Origin: an uncultured Clostridia bacterium | GTDB taxonomy: Bacteria > Bacillota > Clostridia > Christensenellales > UBA1242 | Assembly: GCA_944372355.1 (NCBI GenBank) | Contig: CALVYS010000006.1 | Coordinates: 1 to 39,692 of the forward strand | Length of the DNA stretch: 39,692 nt | Reading direction: 5' to 3' | In this document: positions 13,496 through 21,935 of the stretch, piece by piece | Layout of the letters: every line of letters starts with the position of its first letter | How positions within the stretch are numbered: position 1 is the first letter of the stretch | Made by a program: the position numbers and the translations under genes | The notes under the pieces: model-generated | The model's input: only the letters and a program-made list of their open reading frames with translations | Told to the model about the DNA's origin: nothing | The model's database searches: none

Positions 13496-15010
13496 ATGTC
13501 GTTTGAAACAAATAATTTTAAGGTTGTAAGAAAATCGCGTCTGCCAAAAAGTGAGTTAAGCCTGGATTGCTCAGTGACGGCAGAGGGTGAAATCGCAAAA
13601 GTTTATGCGGTTTCAATCACAGCTTTTGATGACAATCAAGAGGTTAGCGGTGGCACTGTAAGCTACACTGGCCATGTTGATGTTTGCATGATTTATGGTT
13701 TGGAATCAGGTGAAGTTGGAAGTGCGTTTGCGACATGCCCTTTCTCATCTAAATTTGAAAGCGACGCCATAGATTCCGGCGAAAGAGCCATCATCAAACT
13801 CAGAGTTGTGGATCACAACATCGACTCGGTTTCTGGCAATGAAGCAAAAATTTCAATAACGCTTGAACAATCCGGCATTCTCATTTCAAGCGAACAGATT
13901 GGCTGTCTCACTTCTGCTGACGATGATGTTTGCGTAAGAGAGGACGAGATTTCTGTGATAAGATTTGTTGGCAGCGGCTCGTCAATGGCATCGGAAACTC
14001 TGGAACATTCTCACAGAGACAAAATCAAAAAGGTGCTTGGAGTTGAAGCGGAAGTTTTGGTAAGAGGCGTGGAGGCCGGAGTCAATTTTGTTTCTGTCAG
14101 TGGAGATGTGATGACGAGAGTGCTTTTCGTTGACGAAAATGACAGATTTGACTCGGTTCAGCTTTTCGACTCCTTTAAAGAGGAAGTTGAAATTGAGGGT
14201 GTGACAAGGGAAAGCTTGGCCGAAGCTTTTGCAAAAGTCAATTCAAGTGCAGTCAAAGTTGAGATTGACGATCAGGAAAGAGGCAGCAAACTTGTTGTGA
14301 CCGTGCCTTTTGAAACTCTTGCTTTTGCATATGAGGAAATTTCTGTTCAAACGATTGAAGATCTTTACAGTCTGACTCATGAAATGGAGGTTTCAACCGA
14401 AACTTTCAGCATGTCGAGATTGCTTCCGATGGAGATTGTCGAAGGCAAAATCGATGGGACTTTGTCGCTTGATGAAAATCAACCTCGCGTAGACAAGATT
14501 TTGTTCACTTTTGCAAATTCGGTTGAGGTCACAAACACCTCTGTCGAAAATGGTGAGATCACGATTGAAGGTATTGCAAAATCCAGCGTTGTATATTTGA
14601 ATGATGAGACGGGCAGTCTTAATTCAGTGGAACTGGAAATTCCATTTGCCATCTCTGACAAAACGCGAGCAACGCAAGACACAATCATTTCGGCAGATGC
14701 CATTTTGACCGATGTTGACGTTGCAGTCAAGAAGGGAAGAGAGCTGTTGTTCGATGCCAAAGTTAAAGCGCTTGTGCTTTTGAGCGATGATGATGTTTCA
14801 GCGGTCATCACTGGAGCCTCGGCAGGAGACGAACTTCCAAAACGCGACTTTGCAATGCAGGTGGTTTTTGCCAAGGCCGGAGATTCGCTGTGGGACGTTG
14901 CAAAACTTAACAAAGTTAAAGAGAGTGAGATTGCAAGACAAAACCCTCAATTAAGTTTCCCTCTTCAAGAAAACAGTGATGTGCTGATCTTTTATAAAAA
15001 TGTGCAATAA
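13496..15010 (+). CDS. SPOCS (DUF3794) and LysM domain protein, SpoVID-like
   Basis: This 504-residue protein has three successive beta-rich SPOCS-type segments (about 24-140, 150-300 and 310-430) and a C-terminal LysM domain (about 455-504, with AGDSLWDVAKLNKVKESEIARQNP). SPOCS/LysM proteins are found in spore-formers and act in coat or spore-envelope assembly; SpoVID of Bacillus is the best-known relative. There is no signal peptide, fitting action in the mother-cell cytoplasm at the forespore surface. The start follows AGGGGG. The sigma-E-type promoter upstream agrees with mother-cell expression. A terminator 60 bases downstream overlaps the spoIIR ribosome binding site. Confidence 0.85.
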   Translation: MSFETNNFKVVRKSRLPKSELSLDCSVTAEGEIAKVYAVSITAFDDNQEVSGGTVSYTGHVDVCMIYGLESGEVGSAFATCPFSSKFESDAIDSGERAIIKLRVVDHNIDSVSGNEAKISITLEQSGILISSEQIGCLTSADDDVCVREDEISVIRFVGSGSSMASETLEHSHRDKIKKVLGVEAEVLVRGVEAGVNFVSVSGDVMTRVLFVDENDRFDSVQLFDSFKEEVEIEGVTRESLAEAFAKVNSSAVKVEIDDQERGSKLVVTVPFETLAFAYEEISVQTIEDLYSLTHEMEVSTETFSMSRLLPMEIVEGKIDGTLSLDENQPRVDKILFTFANSVEVTNTSVENGEITIEGIAKSSVVYLNDETGSLNSVELEIPFAISDKTRATQDTIISADAILTDVDVAVKKGRELLFDAKVKALVLLSDDDVSAVITGASAGDELPKRDFAMQVVFAKAGDSLWDVAKLNKVKESEIARQNPQLSFPLQENSDVLIFYKNVQ

Positions 15011-15071
15011 TTAAAATAAAAAAGCTAAAAATCTTAAAAAAATAACGATATTTTCAACAATTTTCAGTCAA

Positions 15072-15099
15072 AACTCCTTTCAAAGCAAAGGAGTTTTTT
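15072..15099 (+). terminator. Terminator hairpin containing the spoIIR ribosome binding site
   Basis: AACTCCTTT (15072-15080) pairs perfectly with AAAGGAGTT (15087-15095) around CAAAGC, followed by a T run to 15099 that touches the spoIIR ATG. AAAGGAG (15087-15093) is also the only ribosome binding site for spoIIR, at ideal spacing. The hairpin therefore can end the upstream transcript or mask the spoIIR start. Confidence 0.8.
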
Positions 15100-15621
15100 A
15101 TGAAATGGATTGTTTGTGGAGTTTGTGCGGTTTTGCTTGCAGTGCTGATGGCGTGTGCGCCAATGTTTTCATCGGAAGCAGAAACCGAATATTTGAGAAT
15201 TCACATTCGTGCCAATTCAAATTCAAGTGAAGACCAACGAGTAAAGTATTTGGTCAAAGATGCGGTGGTTGAAGCGTTGATTCCACTTTTAAGTGAGGCA
15301 CAAACCAAACAAGAAGCGACACAAATCATTTCAGAAAACCTGTCATATATCAATGCGGTGGCCGACAAAGTTTTGCAAAGCGAGGGTTTTGATTACAAAG
15401 GTGAGGCACGCATTGCAACAGAAAGCTTTCCAACCAGGGTCTATGACGACATAACTCTGCCGGCAGGTGAGTATGATGCGGTGATTCTTGATTTGGGAAG
15501 TGGCGAGGGCGACAACTGGTGGTGCCTTGTTTATCCAGCATTTTGTTTTACAAAAAGCGAAAATTCGACAAATTATGTTTATATTTCAAAAATTTGGGAA
15601 ATAATTAATAGTGTAACTTAA
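15100..15621 (+). CDS. spoIIR: Stage II sporulation protein R
   Basis: This 173-residue protein starts with a signal peptide or anchor (about 3-22). The family core follows: LRIHIRANSNSSEDQRVKY, FPTRVYDDITLPAGEYDAV, and GEGDNWWCLVYPAFCF. SpoIIR is made in the forespore under sigma-F, is secreted into the space between the two cells and triggers SpoIIGA to process pro-sigma-E. Both partners, spoIIGA and sigE, are in this window at 35541 and 36360. The ribosome binding site is inside a terminator-like hairpin. No convincing sigma-F promoter is seen; CGATA (15046-15050) followed by AGTCAAAACT (15066-15075) is a weak candidate that would start transcripts inside the hairpin. Confidence 0.93.
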   Translation: MKWIVCGVCAVLLAVLMACAPMFSSEAETEYLRIHIRANSNSSEDQRVKYLVKDAVVEALIPLLSEAQTKQEATQIISENLSYINAVADKVLQSEGFDYKGEARIATESFPTRVYDDITLPAGEYDAVILDLGSGEGDNWWCLVYPAFCFTKSENSTNYVYISKIWEIINSVT

Positions 15622-15658
15622 TTTTTGCACTATTGCTGCAAAAGAAAAAGGGGGATTT

Positions 15659-16330
15659 ATGAAAGCAAAACTTGTTTCGCTGCTGCTTGGGCTCGTGATG
15701 CTTGCCATGCCTGCGGCAACTTTTGGGCAAATGGCCTTTGGCATGCCAAGCTCGAATGTTTTGGCTGCAACCACAGTTTCTGAAAACAAAGCGATTCAAC
15801 AAAAATTAAAGGAGCTTGGTTATTACAAAGGCAGCGTCGACGGCGTTTATGGTCAAGGCACACGAAGTGCGGTCATATCTTTTCAAAAAGCCAATGGTTT
15901 GACCGCTGATGGAATTGTGGGGCCAAAAACCGCCCAAGCACTTGGTATCACTTTAAATTCTGATGAAGTCGCACAATCTGGCAGCGATTTGTATTTGCTT
16001 GCAAAATGTGTGTATTCAGAAGCTCGTGGTGAGCCGTATGAAGGGCAGGTTGCTGTTGCGGCGGTGGTTTTAAACAGGGTGGAAAGCCCTGAGTTCCCAA
16101 ACACAATCGCAGAAGTCATCTATCAGCCATGGGCTTTTACTGCGGTGCATGACGGTCAGATAAATTTGGAGCCCAACGAAACGGCTTACAGCGCTGCAAA
16201 AGATGCTATGAATGGTTGGGATCCTACATATGGTTGTTTGTATTATTACAATCCAGCAACCGCCACAAGCAAATGGATTTTTTCGAGAACCACTGTTGTC
16301 ACCATCGGCAAACATGTGTTTGCGATATAG
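15659..16330 (+). CDS. sleB: Spore cortex-lytic enzyme SleB-like
   Basis: This 223-residue secreted protein has a signal peptide (about 1-28), a peptidoglycan-binding domain of the PG_binding_1 type (about 40-98, with LKELGYYKGSVDGVYG and GIVGPKTAQAL) and a C-terminal cell-wall hydrolase domain (about 108-223). The latter holds the catalytic Glu in VYSEARGE and the AVVLNRV and QPWAFTAV segments of the SleB/CwlJ family. SleB is a lytic transglycosylase that degrades muramic-delta-lactam cortex during germination. The ypeB gene starts ten bases downstream, the normal partner that stabilises SleB in the spore. No clear sigma-G promoter was seen upstream. Confidence 0.93.
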   Translation: MKAKLVSLLLGLVMLAMPAATFGQMAFGMPSSNVLAATTVSENKAIQQKLKELGYYKGSVDGVYGQGTRSAVISFQKANGLTADGIVGPKTAQALGITLNSDEVAQSGSDLYLLAKCVYSEARGEPYEGQVAVAAVVLNRVESPEFPNTIAEVIYQPWAFTAVHDGQINLEPNETAYSAAKDAMNGWDPTYGCLYYYNPATATSKWIFSRTTVVTIGKHVFAI

Positions 16331-16339
16331 GAGGAAATT

Positions 16340-17725
16340 ATGAAGAAAGAAAATGACATTTTAGCAGATGCTAAACCTCGCAAAAAATTTTCCAAAGGAG
16401 TGGTGATCGGACTTTCCATCGCAACCGCTGTGCTTGGGCTTTCCACCATCGGCCTTGCAACGGCATATGGGATTGCACAAACTCAAAGCAACAATTACTC
16501 GGTTCAACTTGAAAATGTTTATCAAAAAAATATGTATGATTTGATTGAAAGCGTCAACAATGTTGAAACCAAACTCAGCAAAGTTCTTGCATCTAACAGC
16601 TCATCTTATCAGAAAAAACTGTTAAGCGAAGTTGCGTCAAATTCGGAACTTGCACAAAATGCAGTTGCAGGCCTTCCGATTTCACAAAATTCGCTATCTG
16701 CAAGCGTAAAATTTATCAATCAGCTTGGCGGTTACTCGCAAACGCTCGCTGATTCGTTGACACAAGGCAAAGACTGGACGAGTTCGGAATTGAAAACAAT
16801 TCAAAAGCTGCATCAAAGCGTTAAAGAGATGAAAAGTGAGATAAACAAATTTTCTCGCAAAGTGCAGGAAAATTATTCGATTTTAAATCAAAGTTTGAAA
16901 TTGAATGGCGACTACAACAACTTCACAATCGAAATGAATAAGATAAAAGGCGACAACATGGACTATCCAGTTATGATCTATGATGGGCCATTTTCAGATT
17001 CGACGTTGGACAAAACCGTCAAAGGCCTTTCGGGAGATGAAAAAAACAAAGATGAGTGCAAAGCGGAAGTTGAAAAATGCTTTAAAAATCTTGCCAGCAT
17101 TGAATATAACGGCGAAATCAACTCTCGTTTTCAAACTTTTACATATAATGTTGTAAACACCGATTCGCAAAAGCTTTTCGTTCAAGTTTCCAAAATTGGC
17201 GGCCATGTTTTGACTGTAAGTGGCAGAGGCAGTGAGAGCAGCGAAAAAAATATAGATGAGAAAGCTGCACAAAACATTGCGATAGAGTTCGCCAAAGAAA
17301 ATGGTATAGAAGACCCACAGGTTGTTTGGCATGATTCTTTAAAAAACAGCTACTATCTTAACCTGGCGCCGACTTCCAATGGAATAGTTCTTTATCCAGA
17401 TTTGGTCAAAGTTAAAGTGGACCTTGGCAGTGGAAGCGTTGTGGGCTATGATGCGACAAGTTACTTTATGAACCATGTTCCGAGAAACCTAAAAACGCCG
17501 TCGAAAACTGCCAAAGACTTTAAAGCCTCTCTTCCAAATGGGTTCGAAATCAAATCAATGAGAACCGTGCTTGCACCGCTTGACTATGGCAGAGAAGTGA
17601 TCTGCTTTGAATATGAGTGCGAAAAGGGCGGGGCGACATATTATTTTTACTTGAACGCTTTAACCGGTGAAGAGGAAAATGTTCTCAAAGTCGTTCAAAC
17701 TGACGACGGAAGCAAATTGTTGTAA
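16340..17725 (+). CDS. ypeB: Germination protein YpeB
   Basis: This 461-residue protein has one N-terminal membrane segment (about 20-45), a long helical region (about 50-200) and C-terminal PepSY-type repeats (about 250-455). This is the YpeB architecture. YpeB and SleB depend on each other for their presence in dormant spores, and YpeB keeps SleB inactive until germination. AGGAGG lies just before the start. It ends the sleB-ypeB pair at a strong terminator whose stem begins at the stop codon. Confidence 0.92.
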   Translation: MKKENDILADAKPRKKFSKGVVIGLSIATAVLGLSTIGLATAYGIAQTQSNNYSVQLENVYQKNMYDLIESVNNVETKLSKVLASNSSSYQKKLLSEVASNSELAQNAVAGLPISQNSLSASVKFINQLGGYSQTLADSLTQGKDWTSSELKTIQKLHQSVKEMKSEINKFSRKVQENYSILNQSLKLNGDYNNFTIEMNKIKGDNMDYPVMIYDGPFSDSTLDKTVKGLSGDEKNKDECKAEVEKCFKNLASIEYNGEINSRFQTFTYNVVNTDSQKLFVQVSKIGGHVLTVSGRGSESSEKNIDEKAAQNIAIEFAKENGIEDPQVVWHDSLKNSYYLNLAPTSNGIVLYPDLVKVKVDLGSGSVVGYDATSYFMNHVPRNLKTPSKTAKDFKASLPNGFEIKSMRTVLAPLDYGREVICFEYECEKGGATYYFYLNALTGEEENVLKVVQTDDGSKLL

Positions 17726-17752
17726 AAAAGTGGCAAACAAGCCACTTTTTTC
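17725..17752 (+). terminator. Terminator of sleB-ypeB
   Basis: AAAAAGTGGC pairs with GCCACTTTTT around AAACAA and runs into T residues. It begins at the ypeB stop codon. Confidence 0.9.
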
Positions 17753-17785
17753 GTTTTTAAAGGCAGTGGCTTTCAAATTACGGTA

Positions 17786-17814
17786 TTGACAATAAGGAGC
17801 TCTTAGGGTATAAT
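17786..17814 (+). promoter_or_regulatory. Consensus promoter of the first GLUG gene
   Basis: TTGACA (17786-17791), exactly 17 bases, TATAAT (17809-17814): a perfect housekeeping promoter. The ribosome binding site GGAGG follows at 17822-17826. Confidence 0.92.
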
Positions 17815-17831
17815 ATTCATCGGAGGAACTG

Positions 17832-20800
17832 ATGAAAAAATTACTTATGTATCTGGTCGTGGCAATAGTTGTCGTGACATGCGGGTTCTCAATTTATTAT
17901 GTAGTTAGAAACGATGAAGAAATCTCAGCCATAGAGCTTACAGATATGGTTTACTATATGAATGAGGGTGAAACTCTTCCAATTCCTTTGGAATACACAA
18001 ATCCGTCGCCTCACACCGAATTTACATACTCGATTGAACAAGGCTACGAAGATTACGTTACAGTGGATTTGGACGCTTGGACAATCACAGCCAACAGAGC
18101 TGGCCTTGTCAATATTACATTCACTTCCACAAATGAAAACTATGCAAGATATGAAATTCCTTGCAGCATTGGAAACGGTTCTTCAACCACACCTTGGTAT
18201 ATTCGAAATGTGGAAGATTTGCAAAACATAGGAAAGGGAAATCATCTTTACTCTGACAATTATCAACTGACAAACGACATCGTGGTCGGAGGCGAGATGT
18301 TGCCGATCGGAGTTGTTGAAAACAATGGTATTATCAACATATATGAATTCACAGGCACGCTTTCAGGTGGAAACAACAGATATGCAATCAAAGATGTTGT
18401 GATCGACAGACAAGACAAAAACTTTTTTGTGGGCGGCGTTTTTGCAATCATCGGCAGCACGGGAAAGGTTGAAAATGTGAAGTTTGAAAACATCTCTGTG
18501 AATGGCAGTTTCAATTATGCCGGAGTGGTTGCAGGTGTCAACTACGGCTTGATTGGAATGTGTGAAGTTTCAAACAGTGAGGTTGTAAACACCAAAAGCG
18601 ATTTCGCTTACACTGGCGGCATTTGTGGTTTAAACAAAAGATCCGAGGGCAGCAGCAATTTTGCGCAAGTGAACATATGCTCATCTGATGTTGCAATTAC
18701 ATCAAAGTATGTCGCAGGTGGAGCCGTTGGCTTTAATGATGCCGGAGTCATTTTTAATTGCCAGATCAGAACAAGATCTCTTGACTTGCAGGTTGTTGAG
18801 GGCGCGGATTCAACTTACTCTTATTTTGGTGGCGTGGCTGGAATTTCAAGATCATATCACTATGCAAATGAAGTTTACACCAGTTATGTTTCAAACTGTT
18901 TGGTTTACATTGATTCAGTGGACAACACCACTTCTCACATCGCAGGCGTTTTTGGAGCCTATTACGGCATTCCAAACTTGGCAGGCTCTGGCGGCAATTA
19001 CAGCATGATTTTTTATGTTTCAGAAAGCGGAGTGAGGCCATATTACATTCATGGCGATGATGAAGTTATTTCAGATGAAAATCCTAATTCTGCATCTCAC
19101 TATGTGAAACAAATCTCACATGAAGAGGCGTTGCAGCGCACAACTTACACTTCAATTCCTGGCAACAGGTGGGATTTTGATGAAGTTTGGCAGATCGAAA
19201 CTGGTGCGACAATCTCACTTAGATTTACTGCGAACGAAGATGGCGATATGCCATATCAATTCTTCCCAGCGAGTGGGAATGTTTATGAAATCAATTCAGA
19301 CAACATTGAAGAGGCCTTTGACAACATGAGAGGCAATCCTTCTCAAAACATGGTGTATGAGGTGACTGAAACGGTTGTTTTGAATTTGAACGGTGAGACA
19401 TGGCAGCCGATAGGAACCAGCGCAAATCCATTTATGGGCCAAATTGTGATGGACGAAGATGTTTACATTATTTTAAGAAATGTGACAATCGCATCAAGCA
19501 CTTACACAGGACTTTTTGGATATGTTTCTGGCAACAACACTTTGATTCAAAACATTTACATTGACAATCTGACAATCGAAGGTGGCACAATGGTGGGAGG
19601 AATCGCTGGTTACAATGACGGTGCAACCATTCAAAACTGCCTTATCAATGGTTTTGATATAACATCAAGCAAATATGCCGGAGTTTTTGCAGGGTTCAAC
19701 ACGGGAAGGATCATAAATTGCAAGTATAACGTCAGCTATGAAATTGCCTATCAAACCGATGATTTTGGCGAGCCTACAAGCGAACAACTCACTCTTTATG
19801 GCACAACAGTCTCAAACAGCGGAACGACAAATTATGTCGAATTGATAAATCCTGTAATGATCATTGACGATGATGGAAATTTCTTGTTGGCAATCGAAGC
19901 GGGCAGAGTTTACAACACTCTTTACACTTATGATGAGGAATTTGATGTTTATTCTGAATTGGATTCAAGCCTTGTGCTTGCAACCGACAACAGTGGAGAG
20001 CCAATACCTTATTCGTATGGAGAGGGCAGAACAAACATTTCTGATCAGCACAGCTCGATCATGTATATTGGTGGGTTTGTTGGCAAAAACCAAGGAAGCA
20101 TTTCAAGCGGTATCGGTAGAGGCAGCAACTATATCAATTTGGCAGTGAAAGATTCGACCAGCGCTATCTATGTCGGGGGCGTGGTTGGTTTGAACAACGG
20201 CAGCGTTCGAGATATTAACATAAGCTATTTGACGGTGGAAGCTTCGACATTTGATGGTTTAATTTACGCCGGAGGAATAGTTGGATATCAGTATGATTCT
20301 GGAAGTTTGGTGGAAGCTTGCGTGATTGACCAAACAAACAACATCATCATTTCAAAAAGCAATCAAAACAGCATCGCTGGTGGAATAGCCGGATTTGTAG
20401 GCCGCGATTCCACAGTGAGATATTCATCAACTGATGTCATATCAATCACGGCCTGCTCTGCGGGAGGCTTTGCAGGAATTGTGAATGGAAATGTTGAAGA
20501 ATGTTATTCAACGCAAAACACCACTCTAAACGCAAGTTATGCGGGTGGATTTGCTTGCACATTGAATGGTTCGATTAAAAACAGTATGAGCGCAGCCACC
20601 GTCAATGGAGATGTGGTGCAAGCAGGAATGACGGTTTATTTGAGAAGCGGCTCCAGCATTGACTATTGCTATATAGATGTCGCGTTCAACAACACCTCTG
20701 GTGGAAGCACGTATGCAGAAACCTCTTCTGCATTCAGAGCAAACAGCGGCACATTTGGAACGATTACAAACTCTATTATTGTCGGTGATACAGGCTCGTC

Positions 20801-21428
20801 AGTTGTTGAGTTTGGCTTCCCAATCTATTTGCAATATGGTATTGTCAACGGGAAACTTGCACCTTATTTGACAATAAATGGTGCGGCAGCTGAAATGCAG
20901 GCTTACTATATTTGGTGGTGGCAAGGCTTTGAAGGCTCAGATGAAGATGCAATGGTGGCTTCCACCAGCGCGGTGAGCGGCCAGGGCGCGGCTTTAAGTG
21001 GAGCCGGATTTGATGAAACCATTTGGGATTTTTCATCATCTGATCCAAATCAATATGTTTTGCCGACTAATGCAGCAGGAAATGCAGCAGAAGCACGAAG
21101 CTCAGGCGGATCAACTGGTGGCACAACCACTCCATCAGATCCATCAGGTGGAGATAACGGCGAGATAACCGACCCAGATGAAAATCCAGGAGATGTCGCT
21201 GACCCGGGTGAGGGAGATGTCACAGATCCAGGCGAAGGAGACATCACTGATCCAGGTGAAGGTGATGTTACGGATCCAGGCGAGGACACTGGCGATGTTA
21301 CCACCCCAACAGATCCAGAGCAGTCAGGAGAAGAAGAAGGCTCTGGTGAAGGTGATCAAACAGAACCTTCTCAGCCAGAACAAACAGAACCAACAGAGGA
21401 CCAGCAAGATTTGGCTGAGGCCGCATAA
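17832..21428 (+). CDS. Large GLUG-repeat surface protein 1
   Basis: This 1198-residue protein has an N-terminal signal anchor (about 4-25), an Ig-like region (about 30-115), then TTPWYIRNVEDLQNIG, the usual entry to GLUG-type repeats. From about 125 to 1040 it is filled with GG-hydrophobic-x-G units such as GGIAGYNDGATIQNC and GGVVGLNNGSVRDI, expected to form a beta-solenoid. The C-terminus (about 1085-1198) is acidic and low in complexity, with four DPGEGDVT-like octapeptides (from 21201) and a QPEQTEPT tail. No LPXTG motif or C-terminal anchor is seen, so attachment is presumably by the N-terminal segment. GLUG proteins are often adhesin-like; the function here is inferred only. It has a perfect promoter and its own terminator. 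Confidence 0.85.
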   Translation: MKKLLMYLVVAIVVVTCGFSIYYVVRNDEEISAIELTDMVYYMNEGETLPIPLEYTNPSPHTEFTYSIEQGYEDYVTVDLDAWTITANRAGLVNITFTSTNENYARYEIPCSIGNGSSTTPWYIRNVEDLQNIGKGNHLYSDNYQLTNDIVVGGEMLPIGVVENNGIINIYEFTGTLSGGNNRYAIKDVVIDRQDKNFFVGGVFAIIGSTGKVENVKFENISVNGSFNYAGVVAGVNYGLIGMCEVSNSEVVNTKSDFAYTGGICGLNKRSEGSSNFAQVNICSSDVAITSKYVAGGAVGFNDAGVIFNCQIRTRSLDLQVVEGADSTYSYFGGVAGISRSYHYANEVYTSYVSNCLVYIDSVDNTTSHIAGVFGAYYGIPNLAGSGGNYSMIFYVSESGVRPYYIHGDDEVISDENPNSASHYVKQISHEEALQRTTYTSIPGNRWDFDEVWQIETGATISLRFTANEDGDMPYQFFPASGNVYEINSDNIEEAFDNMRGNPSQNMVYEVTETVVLNLNGETWQPIGTSANPFMGQIVMDEDVYIILRNVTIASSTYTGLFGYVSGNNTLIQNIYIDNLTIEGGTMVGGIAGYNDGATIQNCLINGFDITSSKYAGVFAGFNTGRIINCKYNVSYEIAYQTDDFGEPTSEQLTLYGTTVSNSGTTNYVELINPVMIIDDDGNFLLAIEAGRVYNTLYTYDEEFDVYSELDSSLVLATDNSGEPIPYSYGEGRTNISDQHSSIMYIGGFVGKNQGSISSGIGRGSNYINLAVKDSTSAIYVGGVVGLNNGSVRDINISYLTVEASTFDGLIYAGGIVGYQYDSGSLVEACVIDQTNNIIISKSNQNSIAGGIAGFVGRDSTVRYSSTDVISITACSAGGFAGIVNGNVEECYSTQNTTLNASYAGGFACTLNGSIKNSMSAATVNGDVVQAGMTVYLRSGSSIDYCYIDVAFNNTSGGSTYAETSSAFRANSGTFGTITNSIIVGDTGSSVVEFGFPIYLQYGIVNGKLAPYLTINGAAAEMQAYYIWWWQGFEGSDEDAMVASTSAVSGQGAALSGAGFDETIWDFSSSDPNQYVLPTNAAGNAAEARSSGGSTGGTTTPSDPSGGDNGEITDPDENPGDVADPGEGDVTDPGEGDITDPGEGDVTDPGEDTGDVTTPTDPEQSGEEEGSGEGDQTEPSQPEQTEPTEDQQDLAEAA
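21201..21296 (+). repeat. 24-base tandem repeat encoding DPGEGDVT
   Basis: Three full units and one expanded unit encode DPGEGD(V/I)T within the acidic tail of the GLUG protein. Codons differ between units, so the repeat is conserved at protein rather than DNA level. Confidence 0.85.
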
Positions 21429-21436
21429 ACAAAAAA

Positions 21437-21462
21437 ACACATCTTTTCAGATGTGTTTTTTT
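21437..21462. terminator. Bidirectional terminator between GLUG gene 1 and spoVG
   Basis: ACACATCT pairs with AGATGTGT around TTTC, with T tracts on both strands. It ends the GLUG gene and probably also spoVG, which converges on it from about 70 bases away. Confidence 0.85.
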
Positions 21463-21532
21463 ATCGCATTAAAAACCAAGCAAGGTTAAAAGAGCCGTGC
21501 TGCAAAGCGAGTTGGATTTTTTGAGTTTTTTA

Positions 21533-21805
21533 TTATTCAGCAGGTTTGCTCAGTTCTGTTTCGTAAGAAGCAAGCACTGCGTTTTTGATCATCTCTCTTG
21601 TTTCGGTGTTGATTGGGTGAACGATGTCTTTGTATTCGCCATCAGGTGTTTTCCTGCTTGGCATTGAAATGAAAAGCCCTTCTTTTCCGTCGATGATTTT
21701 GATGTCGTGAACCACAAAGCAATCGTCAATGGTTATTGATGCCACAGCTTTGAGTTTTGCATCGTCCTTGTTTACGAGTCTTACTCTAATGTCAGTGATT
21801 TTCAA
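21533..21805 (-). CDS. spoVG: Septation regulator SpoVG
   Basis: This 90-residue protein matches SpoVG over its length: [10 protein letters not shown] at the N-terminus, the [31 protein letters not shown] core and a C-terminal helix ending VLASYETEL. SpoVG is a small nucleic-acid-binding regulator that affects septation and sporulation in Bacillus and other processes elsewhere. It is monocistronic, with GGAAGG before the start. The promoter is followed by a 19-base palindrome. Confidence 0.95.
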   Translation of the reverse strand: MKITDIRVRLVNKDDAKLKAVASITIDDCFVVHDIKIIDGKEGLFISMPSRKTPDGEYKDIVHPINTETREMIKNAVLASYETELSKPAE

Positions 21806-21830
21806 GTTAGTTTACCTTCCTTTTAAAATT

Positions 21831-21849
21831 TAGATTGAATTTCAATCTA
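21831..21849. promoter_or_regulatory. Perfect palindrome at the spoVG transcript start
   Basis: TAGATTGAATTTCAATCTA is a perfect inverted repeat (nine-base arms, one central base). It lies just downstream of the spoVG -10 box and covers the predicted start, so it could be an operator or a leader hairpin. Confidence 0.6.
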
Positions 21850-21853
21850 CCTT

Positions 21854-21881
21854 GATTTTAGCAAAATTTTCTGCAAATTCA
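21854..21881 (-). promoter_or_regulatory. Promoter of spoVG
   Basis: On the minus strand TTGAAT (21881-21876), 16-base spacer, TAAAAT (21859-21854). Confidence 0.65.
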
Positions 21882-21935
21882 AAATGATTTCAACAGATAT
21901 GTGTCAATGAAAGCACAAAAATCATAAATAATCAT

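Noticed and set aside
14479..14913. 144-codon antisense frame in the SPOCS gene
   Set aside because: Serine/threonine-rich mirror of the coding strand, no ribosome binding site, lies fully inside a clear gene.
15565..15571. TGTCGAA/TTCGACA Spo0A-like cores in coding sequence (also near 6286, 14545, 19836, 37185)
   Set aside because: The seven-base core is expected several times by chance in a window of this size, and these lie inside genes.
15607..15634. AATAGTG/CACTATT inverted repeat around the spoIIR stop as a terminator
   Set aside because: Weak AT-rich stem with a 14-base loop and no T tract after it; sleB may simply be read through from spoIIR.
21201..21296. DPGEGDVT repeat as a slippage-prone DNA repeat
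   Set aside because: The units use different codons, so DNA identity is too low for replication slippage to be likely.
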